A stretch of 64,000 nt of DNA from Hyaloscypha bicolor E. Lineage: Eukaryota; Ascomycota; Leotiomycetes; Helotiales; Hyaloscyphaceae. The stretch spans positions 1,152,442-1,216,441 of the forward strand of contig NW_020194619.1 in the NCBI RefSeq assembly GCF_002865645.1, written 5' to 3'. The notes beneath the pieces are model-generated. The model had not been told where the DNA came from, made no database searches, and saw only the letters and a program-made list of their open reading frames with translations. The position numbers and the translations under genes were made by a program. Positions within the stretch are counted from its first letter, which is position 1. Every line of letters starts with the position of its first letter. Positions 36,478 through 48,469 of the stretch are shown here, one piece after another.

Positions 36478-36878
36478 GTCATGGATTGCTTCGATATTTG
36501 TGTTTTTGGAGCATTGGCGTTAGGGGGGAATGTGGGTGGGGCTATGGGATGGGCTTTGAGTCGTTCGGTTTTCTTCTCTAGGATTTCATAAGCTGCAGCA
36601 AGATTCCCATCGGTTTGCTTTCGGTTACTTCTCGTGTGGATCTGGATTGCTCCATCAACCTTTTGGGAGCCATCCATGGCGGGGAAAGGAATGCAATGTC
36701 TAAATGGGTAGGACTTCGGATAATCGATTTAGCATTAGGCCATCCGGGCCAACTTGGTTGCTATATGCGTGAGCTTTTTATAGTATGATTTAGAACTATA
36801 AAGTTCGGCTTCCAACCTTCGAGACACTCTTCAAACGATCTCAACAACAGCACTGAACATCAACAGGATCCTCCAACC

Positions 36879-37190
36879 ATGGCACCTCGAGGCTCTCAGT
36901 GCATCTCGGTCCGAGAGAAGATGATCGACAAAGCTTACTGTAGCAGAATCTACTCTAGCGGTAATAAAATCGACGACGAGGTCCACGGTATGTGGTGGCA
37001 CACCAAAGATTGTACCACAATGATTTGACACCAGTGCAGAAGAAATGGTTTGGCGAGCTTCTGTTTTGGGAAGAAAATTGTAAGAACATCCCTTCGAGTT
37101 CTTACATGACCTATCGTTGATGGCTTGTAGTTCCTGATGAGAAAGACAAATTCTTCGGAAAGCGGCCACGATGCCAAGGACCAAGCAAAG
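36879..37190 (+). pseudogene. Truncated paralogue of the 35.9-kb gene, family member 2
   Basis: Exons 36879-36987, 37035-37079 and 37131-37190 can be joined in frame. The product opens SVREKMIDKA, where member 1 has SVRDQIITKA, and continues KKWFGELLFWEENFPDEKDK then FFGKRPR, matching WLAELLCWES, PDSKTK and FPGKRPR with the intron at the same place and phase. The Cys-rich C-terminal half is missing: after 37190 no homologous sequence is found, and a retroelement fragment begins about 150 bases on. It is most simply a copy cut by an insertion or deletion. Confidence 0.6.
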
Positions 37191-37339
37191 GTGAACCCCT
37201 ACTAAATTCCTCCCCGCGCCAGCTGTAGAGCCGATTACAAGAAGTCATTTCATGATAAGTGCCCTTTTGTTCGAGTATATGTGCCCTAGGGCACGGTTTT
37301 CCGTTATCGAGTGAAGAAGACTGACTCGAGATCGTTCAG

Positions 37340-38117
37340 GTCATCGTGGTAAAGGGTAGGCGTCTAGCTTGAGCTTAGTATTGACTCGGCGAAGGTCGAT
37401 GACTACTCGTGGTTTGCCGTTACGCCACACGACGAATACTGGGGAGGCTACTGGTGAGGGTTGTCCGAGGGGGACTGGTTCTCGGCGACCCATTTGCTCT
37501 CATTGGATCTGTAATCTCGCCGAAGGCTTGCATATCCTTTCTGGACATCGGGTATGGTACCTGGCGGAGATCGTTGAGGTTAACGCCATCTTTGAACGGA
37601 ATGGGTATGGTAACTCCATTATTGAAACAACTGAGCTCGTTACGGGGTAGGTTGCTATATTTGGACAGGATGTCTTGAACTTGGTTCTTGACTTCTGGTC
37701 CCCAGAATTTGGAGATGTCAGCTTGTACGTTGGGATCGTCAGCTAGTGGTCGTAGAAGGAACGGTGAGCCGGCTGGTTGTTTTGCTTCCGCTCGTCGCTC
37801 TTCCTCGCAGGGTTGATCGCCATGGAAAACTTCGGCTAGATTGAGGAATACTTGGCATGGTTCTGGTGCTACTGGGCATTCCTTGAATATACCGAGGCAT
37901 GTACCCGCTGGGATGGAGATTGGTGTGTCGCCGAAGTTCGCAAAAGGGAGTGGTTGCCGGGATCCGTCAATAATGCCGTTTATGAGTGACCCAAATCTAC
38001 CAAGTGGGATGTCTACGAGTGGAAAGGGTCGTATCAGGTAGCCTTGCGCCCGTAGTGGTAGTGTCCTATGCTTCACTGGAACATTGGTCCCGTGGCCAGG
38101 AAGTACCATGGTTGGTT
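37340..38117 (-). mobile_element. Decayed Ty3/gypsy-type retrotransposon pol fragment
   Basis: Read on the minus strand, the sequence runs from the region after the protease (IPAGTCLGIF) into reverse transcriptase: LRQVPYPMSRKDMQAF, then, after a one-base frame change at about 37490, VPLGQPSPVASPVFVVWRNG and PRVVIDLRRVNTKL, then DAYPLP followed by a stop. No LTR, integrase or RNase H was found. The element is inactive. It lies beside the truncated gene at 36879, which suggests the insertion or its decay removed that gene's end. Confidence 0.85.
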
Positions 38118-38850
38118 CACCAAAGCCATGCCGACTTCAAGATTCGATTGGCAGAGAGAATTTCGACAGCCCTGGCTGTCCCATTTGCTGCAACGAATGG
38201 CAGCGCCAAATGCTCGAAGGAGAAGTATGAGCTTGAGAAACTTAAGCGCAAAGAAATCGAGCGCGAGGAGTTTGAACGGAGGAGTCCCAGCGTAAAGAGA
38301 ACGATCTGAAAGAGATTGAGGAGATTGAGAGGGATAAGCAAGATGGCTAGGTCTTCGTAGAGAATTCAGAATGCTGAGGTGACTTTTGTCCGGGCATACA
38401 AGGAATTTGAAGGGAAATAATTAGGTGAGAACTGCTCTAAGATAAGTTGCAATGGACTTTCGTGCTTTCTCACTTTCAGAGCGGGAGCTGAGATATTGGA
38501 GAGCGCAAGAGCACAAAGCACTTAGATATCTGAATGGAAGATTCTAAGCAAAACATATATCAGCAGTTTCTTCAAAATAACCCGAATGAATTTCACTAAG
38601 TTTTACTTTGGTGAAATGCTGTAAGCTTCCTAGGATAATGGGGAAGGCGGGGGTCGGCCGAATCGCAACTTCCCTCCAACCCCTTTTCTTTTCCTAAGCG
38701 AGCATCGTCAAATGTAAACAGAATGGGAAGTCTCGTCCGTTGCTAAAAGCCTTTCCCGTTTGCATTTCAAAACAAAACATCAACACCATTTCCATCTTCA
38801 TCAGCATTACGAGTATCCACCATTGACAATATCAATAAACATAAATAAAG
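38118..38850. other. Spacer between retroelement fragment and next gene
   Basis: A short charged frame (38130-38309; EKYELEKLKRKEIEREEF) could be a coiled-coil exon remnant or part of the same insertion. Nothing else was recognised. Confidence 0.35.
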
Positions 38851-40442
38851 ATGGACCGCTCGCACACAATGATCAGCATGAGGGATGGAGCATTGAGACT
38901 TGCAGTACCAACACCAGAATACGCAAAAATGGTCCATCAGGCAGAGCAAGAAACAGCATTCGAGGAGTCGATGTGCGGAGCGATGTCTTACAGCCAACGT
39001 CACGCGCGTATCGAAGCTCTTGTCGAGTTCGCTGTGTGGAAGCACATCTGTAAGTAACCCGGCCAGAAGTAGAGCCAAACACGAACTGATTCATTTCAGG
39101 GAGGAATCATCCATACGAATCATCCGAACGTGCTCCCGTGCTTACAAGAAGCCGGATGCATAACAATCATCCGATAGATTGCACTGCACAAACTCCTCAA
39201 CCTCTGCCATCCACAACACCACCCAGAATGGGGGAGTTCCGTCACGGTGGTAGTGAACGGTCCCGGAACCATTCCTCAAATGCAGCGTCAAAATTGTTTC
39301 CAACTTCTCATCCACAAGTACGACAGCACCATTTCCATGCCGAACGGCATCATGGACTTCCAATACCAACCCAAGTTTCCACCTTTCCACGATCCCGCGT
39401 AGAGTATCCACGAGTACACAACACACCTGGTTTCCATCCTTCCACTCAACACCAAGAACCGTTTCCCATCCAAACCAACTTGCCTCCGATTGGCACTGGT
39501 CGACCATCCTCATTTAATGAAGACCATCAATCGGTTCCAGCTACGAGTGCCGTTTCAACCCCTTCTCGGCCATTACAGCTATCTAACACATTCGCCGATC
39601 CATTTGCTAAGGAATTGGACCCATATTTGAAGCGCAACGAAAGCCAGCAAAAAGCAGCAAGAGGAGCCTCCGGCCCTGGAATGAATGCGCCACCACAACG
39701 ATGGACCTCAACTCCAATGCCACGCCGAGATTTTCCGCCTTCTCAAAGACGTTCTAGGGAATTGGCACAACACGGCGTACCTAATCGTTCTGGGTCGTCG
39801 ACCAGGAGAGGAAGCGTCTCATCTCGCCGAATCTCTCAAGGGGAGCCGCAAGACGGTAGGAATATGCTAGCAGACAATGCATCTCCACGGGGAATTCTCA
39901 AAAAACGACGAGACTCTTCTCCAAGAAAGGCAGCTGTAGCTGCTCGTGCTGCCATGGCTCATTCTACTCGGACGGAGGTGGAAATAAAGTATGACGAAGT
40001 CAGCCCGAAGACAACGACACGCAGTTGGGCCCAGGTGGCTTCAGATCATATCAAAGAAGAACCACCAGAGGACAGCGCTGCCCTTCAAGAAGTGCCTAAG
40101 GAAGCCTTGATCCCGATTGAAGAAGATAAAAAGGAGCCAAGCAGCTTCCAAACTTGGGCCCAGATCGCTGCGTCAGAATGGATGGAGAACAAATCAAAGC
40201 AGGAAAAGTTGAGAAATGAAAGCTTTGGTAAATCGCATTGCAAGTTCGGGCAGCTGAAACTCACAGCAAAGGATCAGAGTGTGAAGGTAGAAGGGAAGGA
40301 GGAATCGAAAGAAGAAGTCTGCCACTGGGCACCTGCAACACGAGTCAAGCAGAAGTGCGTGCAATTTGAGAAGGCTCCCCGGAAGCATCGTCGAGCGCGT
40401 GGTCGTGGAATGCTTTTTCGCACTGTAAGTGCCACGATGTAG
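38851..40442 (+). CDS. Unknown low-complexity protein, possible family member 3
   Basis: Exons 38851-39049 and 39100-40442 give 513 aa. The first exon ends RIEALVEFAVWKHI and the intron follows in phase 1 straight after it, as in members 1 and 2 (a Leu-rich helix, then WExx, then the same phase), which is the only evidence for kinship. The second exon is Ser/Pro/Arg/His-rich and probably disordered, with two similar short blocks, RSWAQVASDHIKEEP and QTWAQIAASEWMENK, and basic patches near the C-terminus (RKHRRARGRG). No known domain recognised; a nuclear role would fit the composition but is speculation. Confidence 0.6.
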
Positions 40443-42065
40443 GAGATGGACCTACGTCGCAATAGAGATTGGTTCAATGAAAAAATGTTAGTATTGTGAT
40501 CGTAGTTGCCTTGAAGGACAACCTCGATGAGGCGATGGTGGGGTAGTATTCTTCATGCGTTAGTGTATTCGGAATCCAATTCAGACATTGTTAAACCAAG
40601 TCTCTATCTTAGATTCCGTAAAGATTTGTTGTCCGAGGTGAGGAACTTCATTACCGGATTAGTTTGATCCATTATGGAAGCTTGGACTCCATAGAAAGGT
40701 GTTTGTGTAAGTAGAATGGCTGGCGGTGGTGATCGTTTCGTCCGTTCATGGTTGGGTGTCGAATTCTCAGCTTACTCTTCCCTTAATGTGGATTCGCCCA
40801 CAGTGTTGCAGGTCACCAACGCTTGGCCATTACTTTCTCATCCAGTGGCGCTTATAGGGTTAGAATTGTCAGTGTAGCATAGCGTCTTGTTGCCAGTCGA
40901 ACGTTCGTATGAGGTCACGAGACATTGACCGATACCGTTCAAGCCTCCTCTTCATGTAACGAGGCTGCTGAACCCCCCTCGTTGAGGGGCGACGACGCGA
41001 TCTGGGCGAAGGCCCTGAATCCACCATACTGTACAACCTTGCCGATTCGACTGGGTCGACGAGGTCTACGATACTTTCGCCAATAAGGCCAAGCCTGATC
41101 GACACCAGAACATGGCCTATGAAATGAACAAATATCATGTCCAAAAATGGCTATAGAACTTCCTCTTTCCAGGCGAAAAGGGCAGCTTCCCAGGCGTACT
41201 GCCGAGGAAGAAACCAGCAGGCTCTCTGCCCAGATCTGGTAATGCAGAAGAGCCATCCACGGCCGTGCAAGTATCCAGGCACAATCAAGGTCAAGATACG
41301 GCATAACCTGACACATCCGCCGATTCATCAAAAGAAAAAGAGTGACAGCGTTTCCAACAATCGCGCAGCAAACCACTCCACTCCTCTCACCAACAAAAGA
41401 CAGAGAACCACCGGCAATGGTACCGATGATTCTGACCGAGCTTCCAACACTCAATGTTGGAACTCTGGTCTACTGTCTACACGGCCATCGACAATTCCGA
41501 TGACCATACAAAATCAAACAAGGACGATAGCTCGTCCGCTCAAAATGGGGCCATGAATCTTTTCTCCTTGGGGGACGAAGGCGGATACCCACACTGCCCT
41601 GGAACATCAACTCCCAACAGAGCCCTCGAAATTCCATGCCATAGATGTGGTCTAGATGACCATCGACACACCCAATGCACATACCACACCAAACAGGAAC
41701 GAATCCTCGTCTGTTCCGATTGGATCTATGGCGAGTTTGGCTTTTGGGATGGGGTGGATGTCAACAGTGCGCTGGGACATCAAATACAGACTCCTGGTCA
41801 GTCTGGGAAATACACATCGGCTGTGACCGAAAGCGACTGTGTTCGCAAAGCACCTGCGAGTGTATCGGCTGTGACCGAGCCATTGTGATTGCATACCAGC
41901 CGTGAGTGTGGGGGCTGTGACCGTGAGATGAGATAGGGATGGCTTTGGAGGAAGCACGTACGCAGTAGTCAAAACTTGAATACTGCAAAGCTGGAATCTT
42001 TTTGACTTGCAATGCGCTTGTGACAGTTCCAGCAGTTCCAGCAGCCTCTCGTTAATTTTGATATA
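40443..42065. other. Region with gene remnants, no complete gene recognised
   Basis: At 41050-41160 (plus) a 36-codon protein-like stretch (FDWVDEVYDTFANKAKPD) ends in a stop. A separate frame with a zinc knuckle (41454-41888) is listed on its own. Spliced models joining them could not be made convincing. Confidence 0.35.
41454..41888 (+). CDS. Hypothetical ORF with a CCHC zinc-knuckle motif
   Basis: A 144-codon frame containing CHRCGLDDHRHTQC, a perfect CX2CX4HX4C zinc-knuckle spacing as in Gag proteins and some RNA-binding proteins. The TTG-like start and absence of an ATG near the 5' end suggest it is an internal exon or a remnant. The 3' end contains three related ggctgtgacc words at 41818-41923. 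It could be a piece of the retroelement Gag relating to the fragment at 37.3 kb, or a cellular gene exon. Confidence 0.3.
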   Translation: MLELWSTVYTAIDNSDDHTKSNKDDSSSAQNGAMNLFSLGDEGGYPHCPGTSTPNRALEIPCHRCGLDDHRHTQCTYHTKQERILVCSDWIYGEFGFWDGVDVNSALGHQIQTPGQSGKYTSAVTESDCVRKAPASVSAVTEPL

Positions 42066-43245
42066 CTAGACCTGAAACTGTAAGCTCTCTGTCTTTCCAT
42101 TTCCTTCTCCGCTCTTCAGCATCTTCTCCAAGATCTCTAAATCGCCCAGAGCTTGTTCAGGAGACTGGTATGGATTTGGTTTGCCATTGGTAATGCTCTC
42201 GGCCCATGCCTTAACCTCTGCCTTGACATTGTCGCCTTCGAACTCTTTCACCGTACTATTGCCATCTTTCTGTAGGCCCTGTCTAACCTCAACTTTCTTG
42301 CCGGTGACGGCAACGCTTCCATTTTCACATGCTACAGAGAATTCGGACCCACTCCAGGTTGTACCGAATGACATAGCAAATGTACCAGGGACTCCAGCTG
42401 CCGTTTGCCAGATCGAAGTTATGGTATCAGCTGGAGGAAGATGAGGTTGAAGCAGAGTCGTGTATGCCGTTACAGCAGTCGGTTTCGCGGCTTCGCCCAA
42501 CAAGAGACGTATACCAGCAACGCTGTGGACGCCGCCATCAAGCAGGAATCCTCCTTGATATTCGGGTTTTGTTCGCCATGGGGTATCTGGTACAATTAGT
42601 CAGGTGAAGGTGCCACGGGCGTGAAATATACTGTAGTATTCGTTATCGACCTTTACAAAGGTTGAAACCACCACACGAAATCCCAATATCCTGCCCAATT
42701 TCAAAATCTCCTGGCTGGCATACTGATACGATTCAAGGAAGCGATCATTCTCAGCCACGCTGCCGGCCGTTTAGCAAATGTTCAGGCTGCAGTCTCTGGG
42801 TGTAACTCACGCCCACGTAGCATTATTCTTGACCTTATCGCTCTTGTAATACTTTATCAAACTCTCTGCCCGCTTCAAATCCCCAGCAATTGGCTTCTCG
42901 GATAGCACATGCTTTCCTGCCGCCAATGCCGCTTCGATGTATTCGGGTTGACTCAAGATAGGAAGGGCGATTATAACACCATGAATGTCTTCTCTGAGCA
43001 ACAAATCGTGGTAGGTTTTACCGGAGCCAGCATCGTCAGAATAGAGCGCGACATCGACGTTCAAAGCTTTTGCGGACTTGAGGGATCGAGAATACACGGC
43101 TTTGAGGGTGAGTTGCGGGGTTGCTTGCACTGCGGGCTGAAGGTGGGGTTAGTGGTTGAAGATACTGGGAGCATTGGGCTTCTCTCACAAGGTGTGCATT
43201 TTGGACGAAGAGACCGCTGCCGATTATCGCGATTCCGATGGACAT
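42066..43245 (-). CDS. Gfo/Idh/MocA-family NAD(P)-dependent oxidoreductase
   Basis: Exons 43245-43189, 43136-42811, 42759-42632 and 42586-42066 give 343 aa. The Rossmann fold starts MSIGIAIIGSGLF, with the family EKP motif in HVLSEKPIAGDL, where the Lys takes part in catalysis. The C-terminal domain has GGFLLDGGVHSV. Fungal relatives oxidise sugars, dihydrodiols or act in secondary metabolism. The gene lies 600 bases from the 3' end of the O-methyltransferase gene on the same strand, but is about 9 kb from the PKS. The substrate is unknown. Confidence 0.9.
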
Positions 43246-43848
43246 ATTGATGTTCTTTTGCAGATTAAGGGTTTCGAAGGACGTCGTGGGGCGTAGCTGT
43301 CTCTTTTGTTGAGCTCGAAAGTGGAGGTCATTACCAAGGCGGATAAATAGACGTCAATTCTGTACCGTCTCCATCATTCCTCTCTATCCCCACTGACTCA
43401 TCGCGTTCGAGGCCCTAGTTGGCCAGTGGCGGATGGCCTTGGAATCGTTGGCATCATGGAATCGTCAATGGATCGAGCTTTCGGGAGCAGACCAAGCTGT
43501 CAGGGATGGGGAAAGAGAGCTCGGCTGGAGTGAGGAAAGACACTGGCAGCGTCACGTCGCCTAAGGATTGAAGCTGGTGAAACAGCACAACCCCCGGGTC
43601 TGGAAGACTCAGAATACCTGACAGAGCAAAGCTGCAGCATGTATTTGGGTGACCATCGGCCAGTGTCTTTTTCCAATTATGTTTGGTGTTGCATCAGATG
43701 TTATTGAAAGTTTCCGCGATGTTTCAATCATAAGTTTATCATTGAAAGTAAAGAATTTCCCAAGTACCCTCAATAAAATCATGTACCAAATTCCTTCAAA
43801 AAGGATTGAATCGCCACCCCCACAGCTCTCCTAACAATGGGCTACCTA

Positions 43849-45281
43849 TCATCCGTCCAACACCACCTCAATCAGTGTCAAAGCGCTTCCACGGGGCTGA
43901 AGGAATTGCTTCACCACCAGTCTCTTGTCCGCCTCCCGGAAAAGGTTTATCCAATCTTCTTTCCTTCTTTCCTTTGCATTGAATGCTGCCATCATTTGCA
44001 GGTCCATACTTGTGTTCATTCTTAGAACAAAATTGGAAGTCTCTCCAGGTTCCGGCATGACTCCATCCATGACAATGATTCTGCTTCCTCTTTTCATAGC
44101 AGGAACATTGTTTTGTATGATCTGCACCGACATATTGTCCGGCCAATCGTGGAAGATGAATCTGTAAAAATAAACATCCGCTGGGATCTTCTGGGGCTTC
44201 ATGAAATCATGAACTTGAAAAGATACTCTTGACTTGAGGCCAGGCGGGAGATTATCTTCGAATTGCTGCTCCAGAGTTGGAAGATCCTGCACAGTGACAC
44301 TCAGCTTCGGATGTTTCGTGGCAAGCTCGATAGCAAGATGGCCGCTAGACCCTCCTACCTGCATGAAGTCAGTACACATCAGGTGATTGCGGCTGTTGAC
44401 TGACATCTACCACCGAAGCCTCACCCAACGCGTCCCAATCAAATCCATGGACATGAGATGAAGAATGCCCTCCGCCAGATGTCAGGTACTTCATCGTGTT
44501 CCCGAATCTTCTTGCTCTCCAACCCTTGGTCCTGTCGGACTTGTCGAGCTTTCCTCCCAGCAACTTTGGTTCTCCCACACCATCATTTTCGAGCCAGTCG
44601 AACGGGCTAGCATATTTGCCCTCGAAATGTGCTAAAGCGACAGCTGCCTCTGCCGGATTCGTGCCATCACCAAATCTGTCAGTCTGTTCCATTATTTTAG
44701 CCGCAGCTGGCCCAATTTCTTCAACATTATGGCCAACCCACGCCCAAGCAGTCTCATCCCTGGCGAACTCCGCAGAGGTGATTGTGTGGGCCACAGAATC
44801 TTTGGTTGGAGCCCAAAAGATCCGCTTCGAGATAGCGTGTCTCATCCAGCGCTGCAGACGAGGTTCCGGGAGGCTACACTTCTTGGCTAGCTCTGCATAG
44901 GTTATGGAGCCAGTGAGAGGTACAGCTTCAAAGACCTGGTAGTAATTGAGAGTTCCAATGATGAAGAAATCAAATTTTTGCTGACATTTGTCAGGATTCT
45001 TGATTGATATCTCGAGTTGGGTCCAGACTTACAGCAATGTATTCCGTTCTCAAGTACTCGAACGGGCCCATAGCCAGGTGCATAAGGTCTGTTGCAGCAT
45101 CAATTAAAGCGATCCTTGCTTCCTGGGCTTCATCAAGTTCTGGATGATCCCAGCTTCGGAGACCGTCGATCGCAAAAGATGGTTTTGGGAGTGACGAGTG
45201 CTCCAGACAAGAATCGATTATCGAGACGTTCTTGTTTATCGCCGTGGCGAGATCTTTGAGCGTTGGATTTTGGAGCTCCAT
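43849..45281 (-). CDS. S-adenosylmethionine-dependent O-methyltransferase (fungal type)
   Basis: Exons 45281-45033, 44980-44405 and 44358-43849 give 444 aa. The N-terminal dimerisation part has LTGSITYAELAKKCSLPE and LQRWMRHAISKRIF. The SAM site is VVDVGGSSGHLAIELA, followed by VQDLPTLEQQ and the catalytic-His motif FIFHDWPDN, and then a C-terminal MAAFNAKERRKEDWINLF. This order is that of the sterigmatocystin 8-O-methyltransferase-like family, which methylates phenolic hydroxyls of polyketides. It may decorate the product of the PKS at 51.8 kb, though about 6.5 kb with two unrelated genes lies between. Confidence 0.9.
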
Positions 45282-46403
45282 AATTCTTTGATTGAGAATT
45301 AGGGACAAAGACGCAAGAAGCCATCGTCACCATTATATATCTTTTCCTAGCAAGCAACATAGCTAAAGTCCATTGTAAGGTGGAAATTACCGTCGCTTCG
45401 CTCCCAGCGGCCGACACCAGCTCTCCACACAAGACACCACACACCACACACGCGGCCTACCGAGAAACGGATAAAACGCCTCCCGGCTGTGGATGGTGTA
45501 CACAGCCTTGCGATGGGAACACGTCCTTCCTACGTGGGCATCCATGCTCGTGGGAATGGCATCTGCTTGATCTTGGTATGACGAGCACACGTCAAATCCA
45601 TCGCCGTACGTAGCAAGTACAGTCGTCCCTAGAAGATTAAAACTGTCTTCTAACCTTTTCAGTTAAATCGTTGTCCTACTTTACCCTCACGAAAAAGCGG
45701 TAACGCAAGAGCATGGAGGCGTTCGCGCATGTAAGATTCGACCTTCCGCTCTTGGCGTGGCTCTCAACTCCAAAGGTCCTGCCTGACCCACCAATCACAG
45801 GTCGTGGAATACCGGAACAACCCAGCAAAGCCTCCACAAGACTGAGATGTTGGTTTAAGAAATAAGTCTTGTGACTTGCAGATGCGATCAATTTCCTAAG
45901 CAGTTATGAATCTGATTACTCAATTAAGGACGAAATCTCATGCTCGCCACCTGGACCATGGAGCTGACATAATGGGCATGCGGAGCTACAGATTTGAGCA
46001 ATTGTCATGGAGCATAAGGCAGGGTAGTTTTTTTCTTCATGAGTCAATGGAAGAAGGGAATGGGTGCGGACCGATATTTCTCGAGTTTACAGCAAGAGAA
46101 TTCAGGCTTCTCTATCTCCGCTCCCATTTGTATCCACAACCGCCTCTGTCTTCATTGCTTAGCGGCTTCCTGTGATGTGCTGTATTTCTCCCATTGGAGT
46201 TAAGAGCGCATCTTTTCCTGAAGACTTTTTCTTCATTATTCGCACAAGCCTCTGGTTCTTGAACAGGTTGCATTGCTCATTCGTTTTCTCTGCAGTCAGT
46301 CATTTGTTCGCTTTCGTACATTCGTGCCAAGCAGCATCTGCAAGCTCCGATTGAACTTCCGAAGGCACGACCGCTTTGGCCCAAAGGCGCTTCCACCGAA
46401 CGT
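45282..46403. other. Intergenic, no gene recognised
   Basis: About 1.1 kb between the divergent O-methyltransferase and DUF7896-like genes. Only short frames. Confidence 0.45.
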
Positions 46404-46940
46404 ATGGACAGGATGGGAAGCATGCACAGCTTGCCAATTAGCTTTGATGGAGTTCCGTCCAGTGATTCAGCCCCAAAGCAGAATCTCAATTCGGAAATGA
46501 CTTCAGAGAACTTGTCTCCCGTCAAGCCGAGGTACACGAGACCAGAGCACTCTCGAGTTTTCTGCGCTCAATGTGACATCCATACCGAAGGGTTTCGAGG
46601 CGAGCACGAACTCCGGAAGCGCGTTGATAGAGAGCATCCAAACCCTGTCACGAAGTGGGTTTGTATCGAGTCAACCAAGCCAGGTCATCCTATACCCGTG
46701 CTACCGTTTTCGAAGTGCAAAGCATGCCTTCAGCAGAAGCAATACGGCCCCTATTACAACGCAGCAGCACATCTGCGACGTGCTCATTTCAGACCGAAGT
46801 TACCCTCCCAAAGTAAGATAGGTGGTGGAGAAGCCAAACGAGGTGGGAAGAGAGGAGTCGTAGAAGCGAATGGTGCCTCAGGAGGAGGGGATGCTGGTTC
46901 CTTCTGGAAGGAAACCTGCGAAGTCTATTTCAAGGGCTGA
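46404..46940 (+). CDS. DUF7896-like zinc-binding fungal protein
   Basis: A single-exon frame of 178 aa. The core RPEHSRVFCAQC, EGFRGEHELRKRVDREH, KWVCIES, FSKCKACLQQKQYGPYYNAA and HLRRAHFRPK matches the Cys/His pattern of the DUF7896 family of Pezizomycotina, which is thought to bind zinc and perhaps DNA. At ELRKRVDREH relatives usually have ELRRHxDREH, so one His is replaced by Arg. The protein is shorter than most members, which have a long N-terminus; an upstream exon may be missing. Confidence 0.65.
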   Translation: MDRMGSMHSLPISFDGVPSSDSAPKQNLNSEMTSENLSPVKPRYTRPEHSRVFCAQCDIHTEGFRGEHELRKRVDREHPNPVTKWVCIESTKPGHPIPVLPFSKCKACLQQKQYGPYYNAAAHLRRAHFRPKLPSQSKIGGGEAKRGGKRGVVEANGASGGGDAGSFWKETCEVYFKG

Positions 46941-47502
46941 GATTGAGGGGGGTGGATTGTGGTTCAGGCTGTTGATGAGGAGCGGAACGGGGAGGGTGGG
47001 TGCCTACGCTATGGTTGTAGCAGTGTTGTTGCTGGAGTATTGGAAACATTGAAGGGATTGAGTGAAAGCAAATGGAGGTCAATACGTATAAAATTCGAGC
47101 TGTGTTGCATGATCTCCAGCGTGCTGAAGTGAGGATGAGACAGATCTTAAGAGATTTGGAGGCCAACTAATAATAATTGGCTGTTGAGCGAGAACCATGC
47201 AACATCTCTAAACGATACGGCCGAGAAGTTAACTTTCAAACCCCCTTCAGTCTGTACAGAAACGGCAAAAATGGAAGACCAATGATCACCGATTGCTTGG
47301 AAAGACTTGACTTACACACTCGACTTACTGAAAAGATCATGCAGGCTCGGTTTTGTTGTAAAGTCAACTGTGACTTTGTAACAGAACAGTGGCCGGTTGA
47401 GATGCCTAGAAGGGTGGTACAGACTGATCACGTAACCAAGAACTGGATCCTTGAGAGCCTAAGAATTATCGAATTATATTAAGTATGTTACTAAGCTTTG
47501 AG
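46941..47502. other. Intergenic
   Basis: A 101-codon plus frame (47177-47482) without motif and no support from splicing. Nothing called. Confidence 0.4.
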
Positions 47503-48469
47503 CTAAAGATGGTTCAAAGTATTTTGAGCAGTGAAGACGTCCCCTGTTTCAGAATCAGTACGAAATCAGTCTCAAGGAAGCCGACTTACCAATGTTGAAG
47601 TCATCGACGAGAATGAGGTTTGGTGTACGACCCCAAGTACTAATACAAAGGTCTGCTTGGGCACCAATGCTTCCAGTCCCAGTTGCAGCATTTGTTGTCG
47701 AATCAGCAAAGGTGTCGGGGATTAATATCCCAAGAACATCCAAATCCAAGAAGTGGTTCACAATCATCATCAGACCGGCCCCTGAATTTCCAGAAGGTCG
47801 ATCAAGAGCGCAGGATGAGAACGTGGAATCGGTTACGTCGTAAGCTGTCTCAAAGAAATAGGCAAACTCGTTGAGGATATATGGAACAGTGGCGGTATTT
47901 GCGCCATAATCTACGTCACGTTAGCGGTTACTCCTCAAAATAGGAAGAAACATACCAAGAAACATCACCAGTCGAGTATTTTTGTTGATAAGCTCTTGGA
48001 GAGTGGGCCAGTCAGCCATGGCAAGTTGTGAAGGAGGTGTATACGCGTATGCGCTGAGACCGCTAGAGGTCATAGCTGCACCAAAGAGGCTGACAGCTGC
48101 GCCATCTCCATTAGTCAAGAGGAGTGTAACAACTTCATTTGGGTTGGCGGCCATCCAAGTTGTGATTGTGGTCAAGTAAGATACAAGAGTTCCAGAATCC
48201 AACTCGGCACACGTTGTATGGCACATCTCCAGAGCACCATTCTTGACGTGTGTTTGTGCTTGCAAGAACCTGATGCCGGCGTTTAGTTGAGAGGTAAGAG
48301 ACTCGTATTGATTGTCCGTGGGCAAGATACCAACAAAGGCAGAGTCGTGCGTGCCAATCTGCGTAACGTTCGAGTACTTTCGAGAGCAGAGAGCTGCATT
48401 GCCATTGCAGCTTATGGCAGCCACTGAGCCGGCGAAAAGGAACGAGAGCACAACTTTGAAAAACATCAT
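47503..48469 (-). CDS. Secreted PLC-like phosphodiesterase (TIM barrel)
   Basis: Exons 48469-47956, 47910-47590 and 47543-47503 give 291 aa. A signal peptide (MMFFKVVLSFLFAGSVAA) is followed by CNGNAALCSRKYSNVTQIG and the catalytic-His stretch IGTHDSAFVG. A second conserved block LQAQTHVKNGALEMCHTTC and TLVSYLTTITTWMAANPNEV follow, as in fungal PI-PLC X-like secreted proteins. The last short exon is recovered only by splicing and ends TAQNTLNHL. Relatives are extracellular or cell-surface; cleavage of phosphoinositides or GPI anchors is proposed for the fold but not shown here. Cys residues are compatible with disulfides. Confidence 0.88.

Noticed and set aside
38118..38345. Charged frame as the last exon of the truncated 36.9-kb gene
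   Set aside because: No similarity to member 1's Cys-rich C-terminus, so no evidence it belongs to that gene.
47177..47482. A 101-codon plus-strand open frame
   Set aside because: No known motif, no start context and no neighbouring exon.
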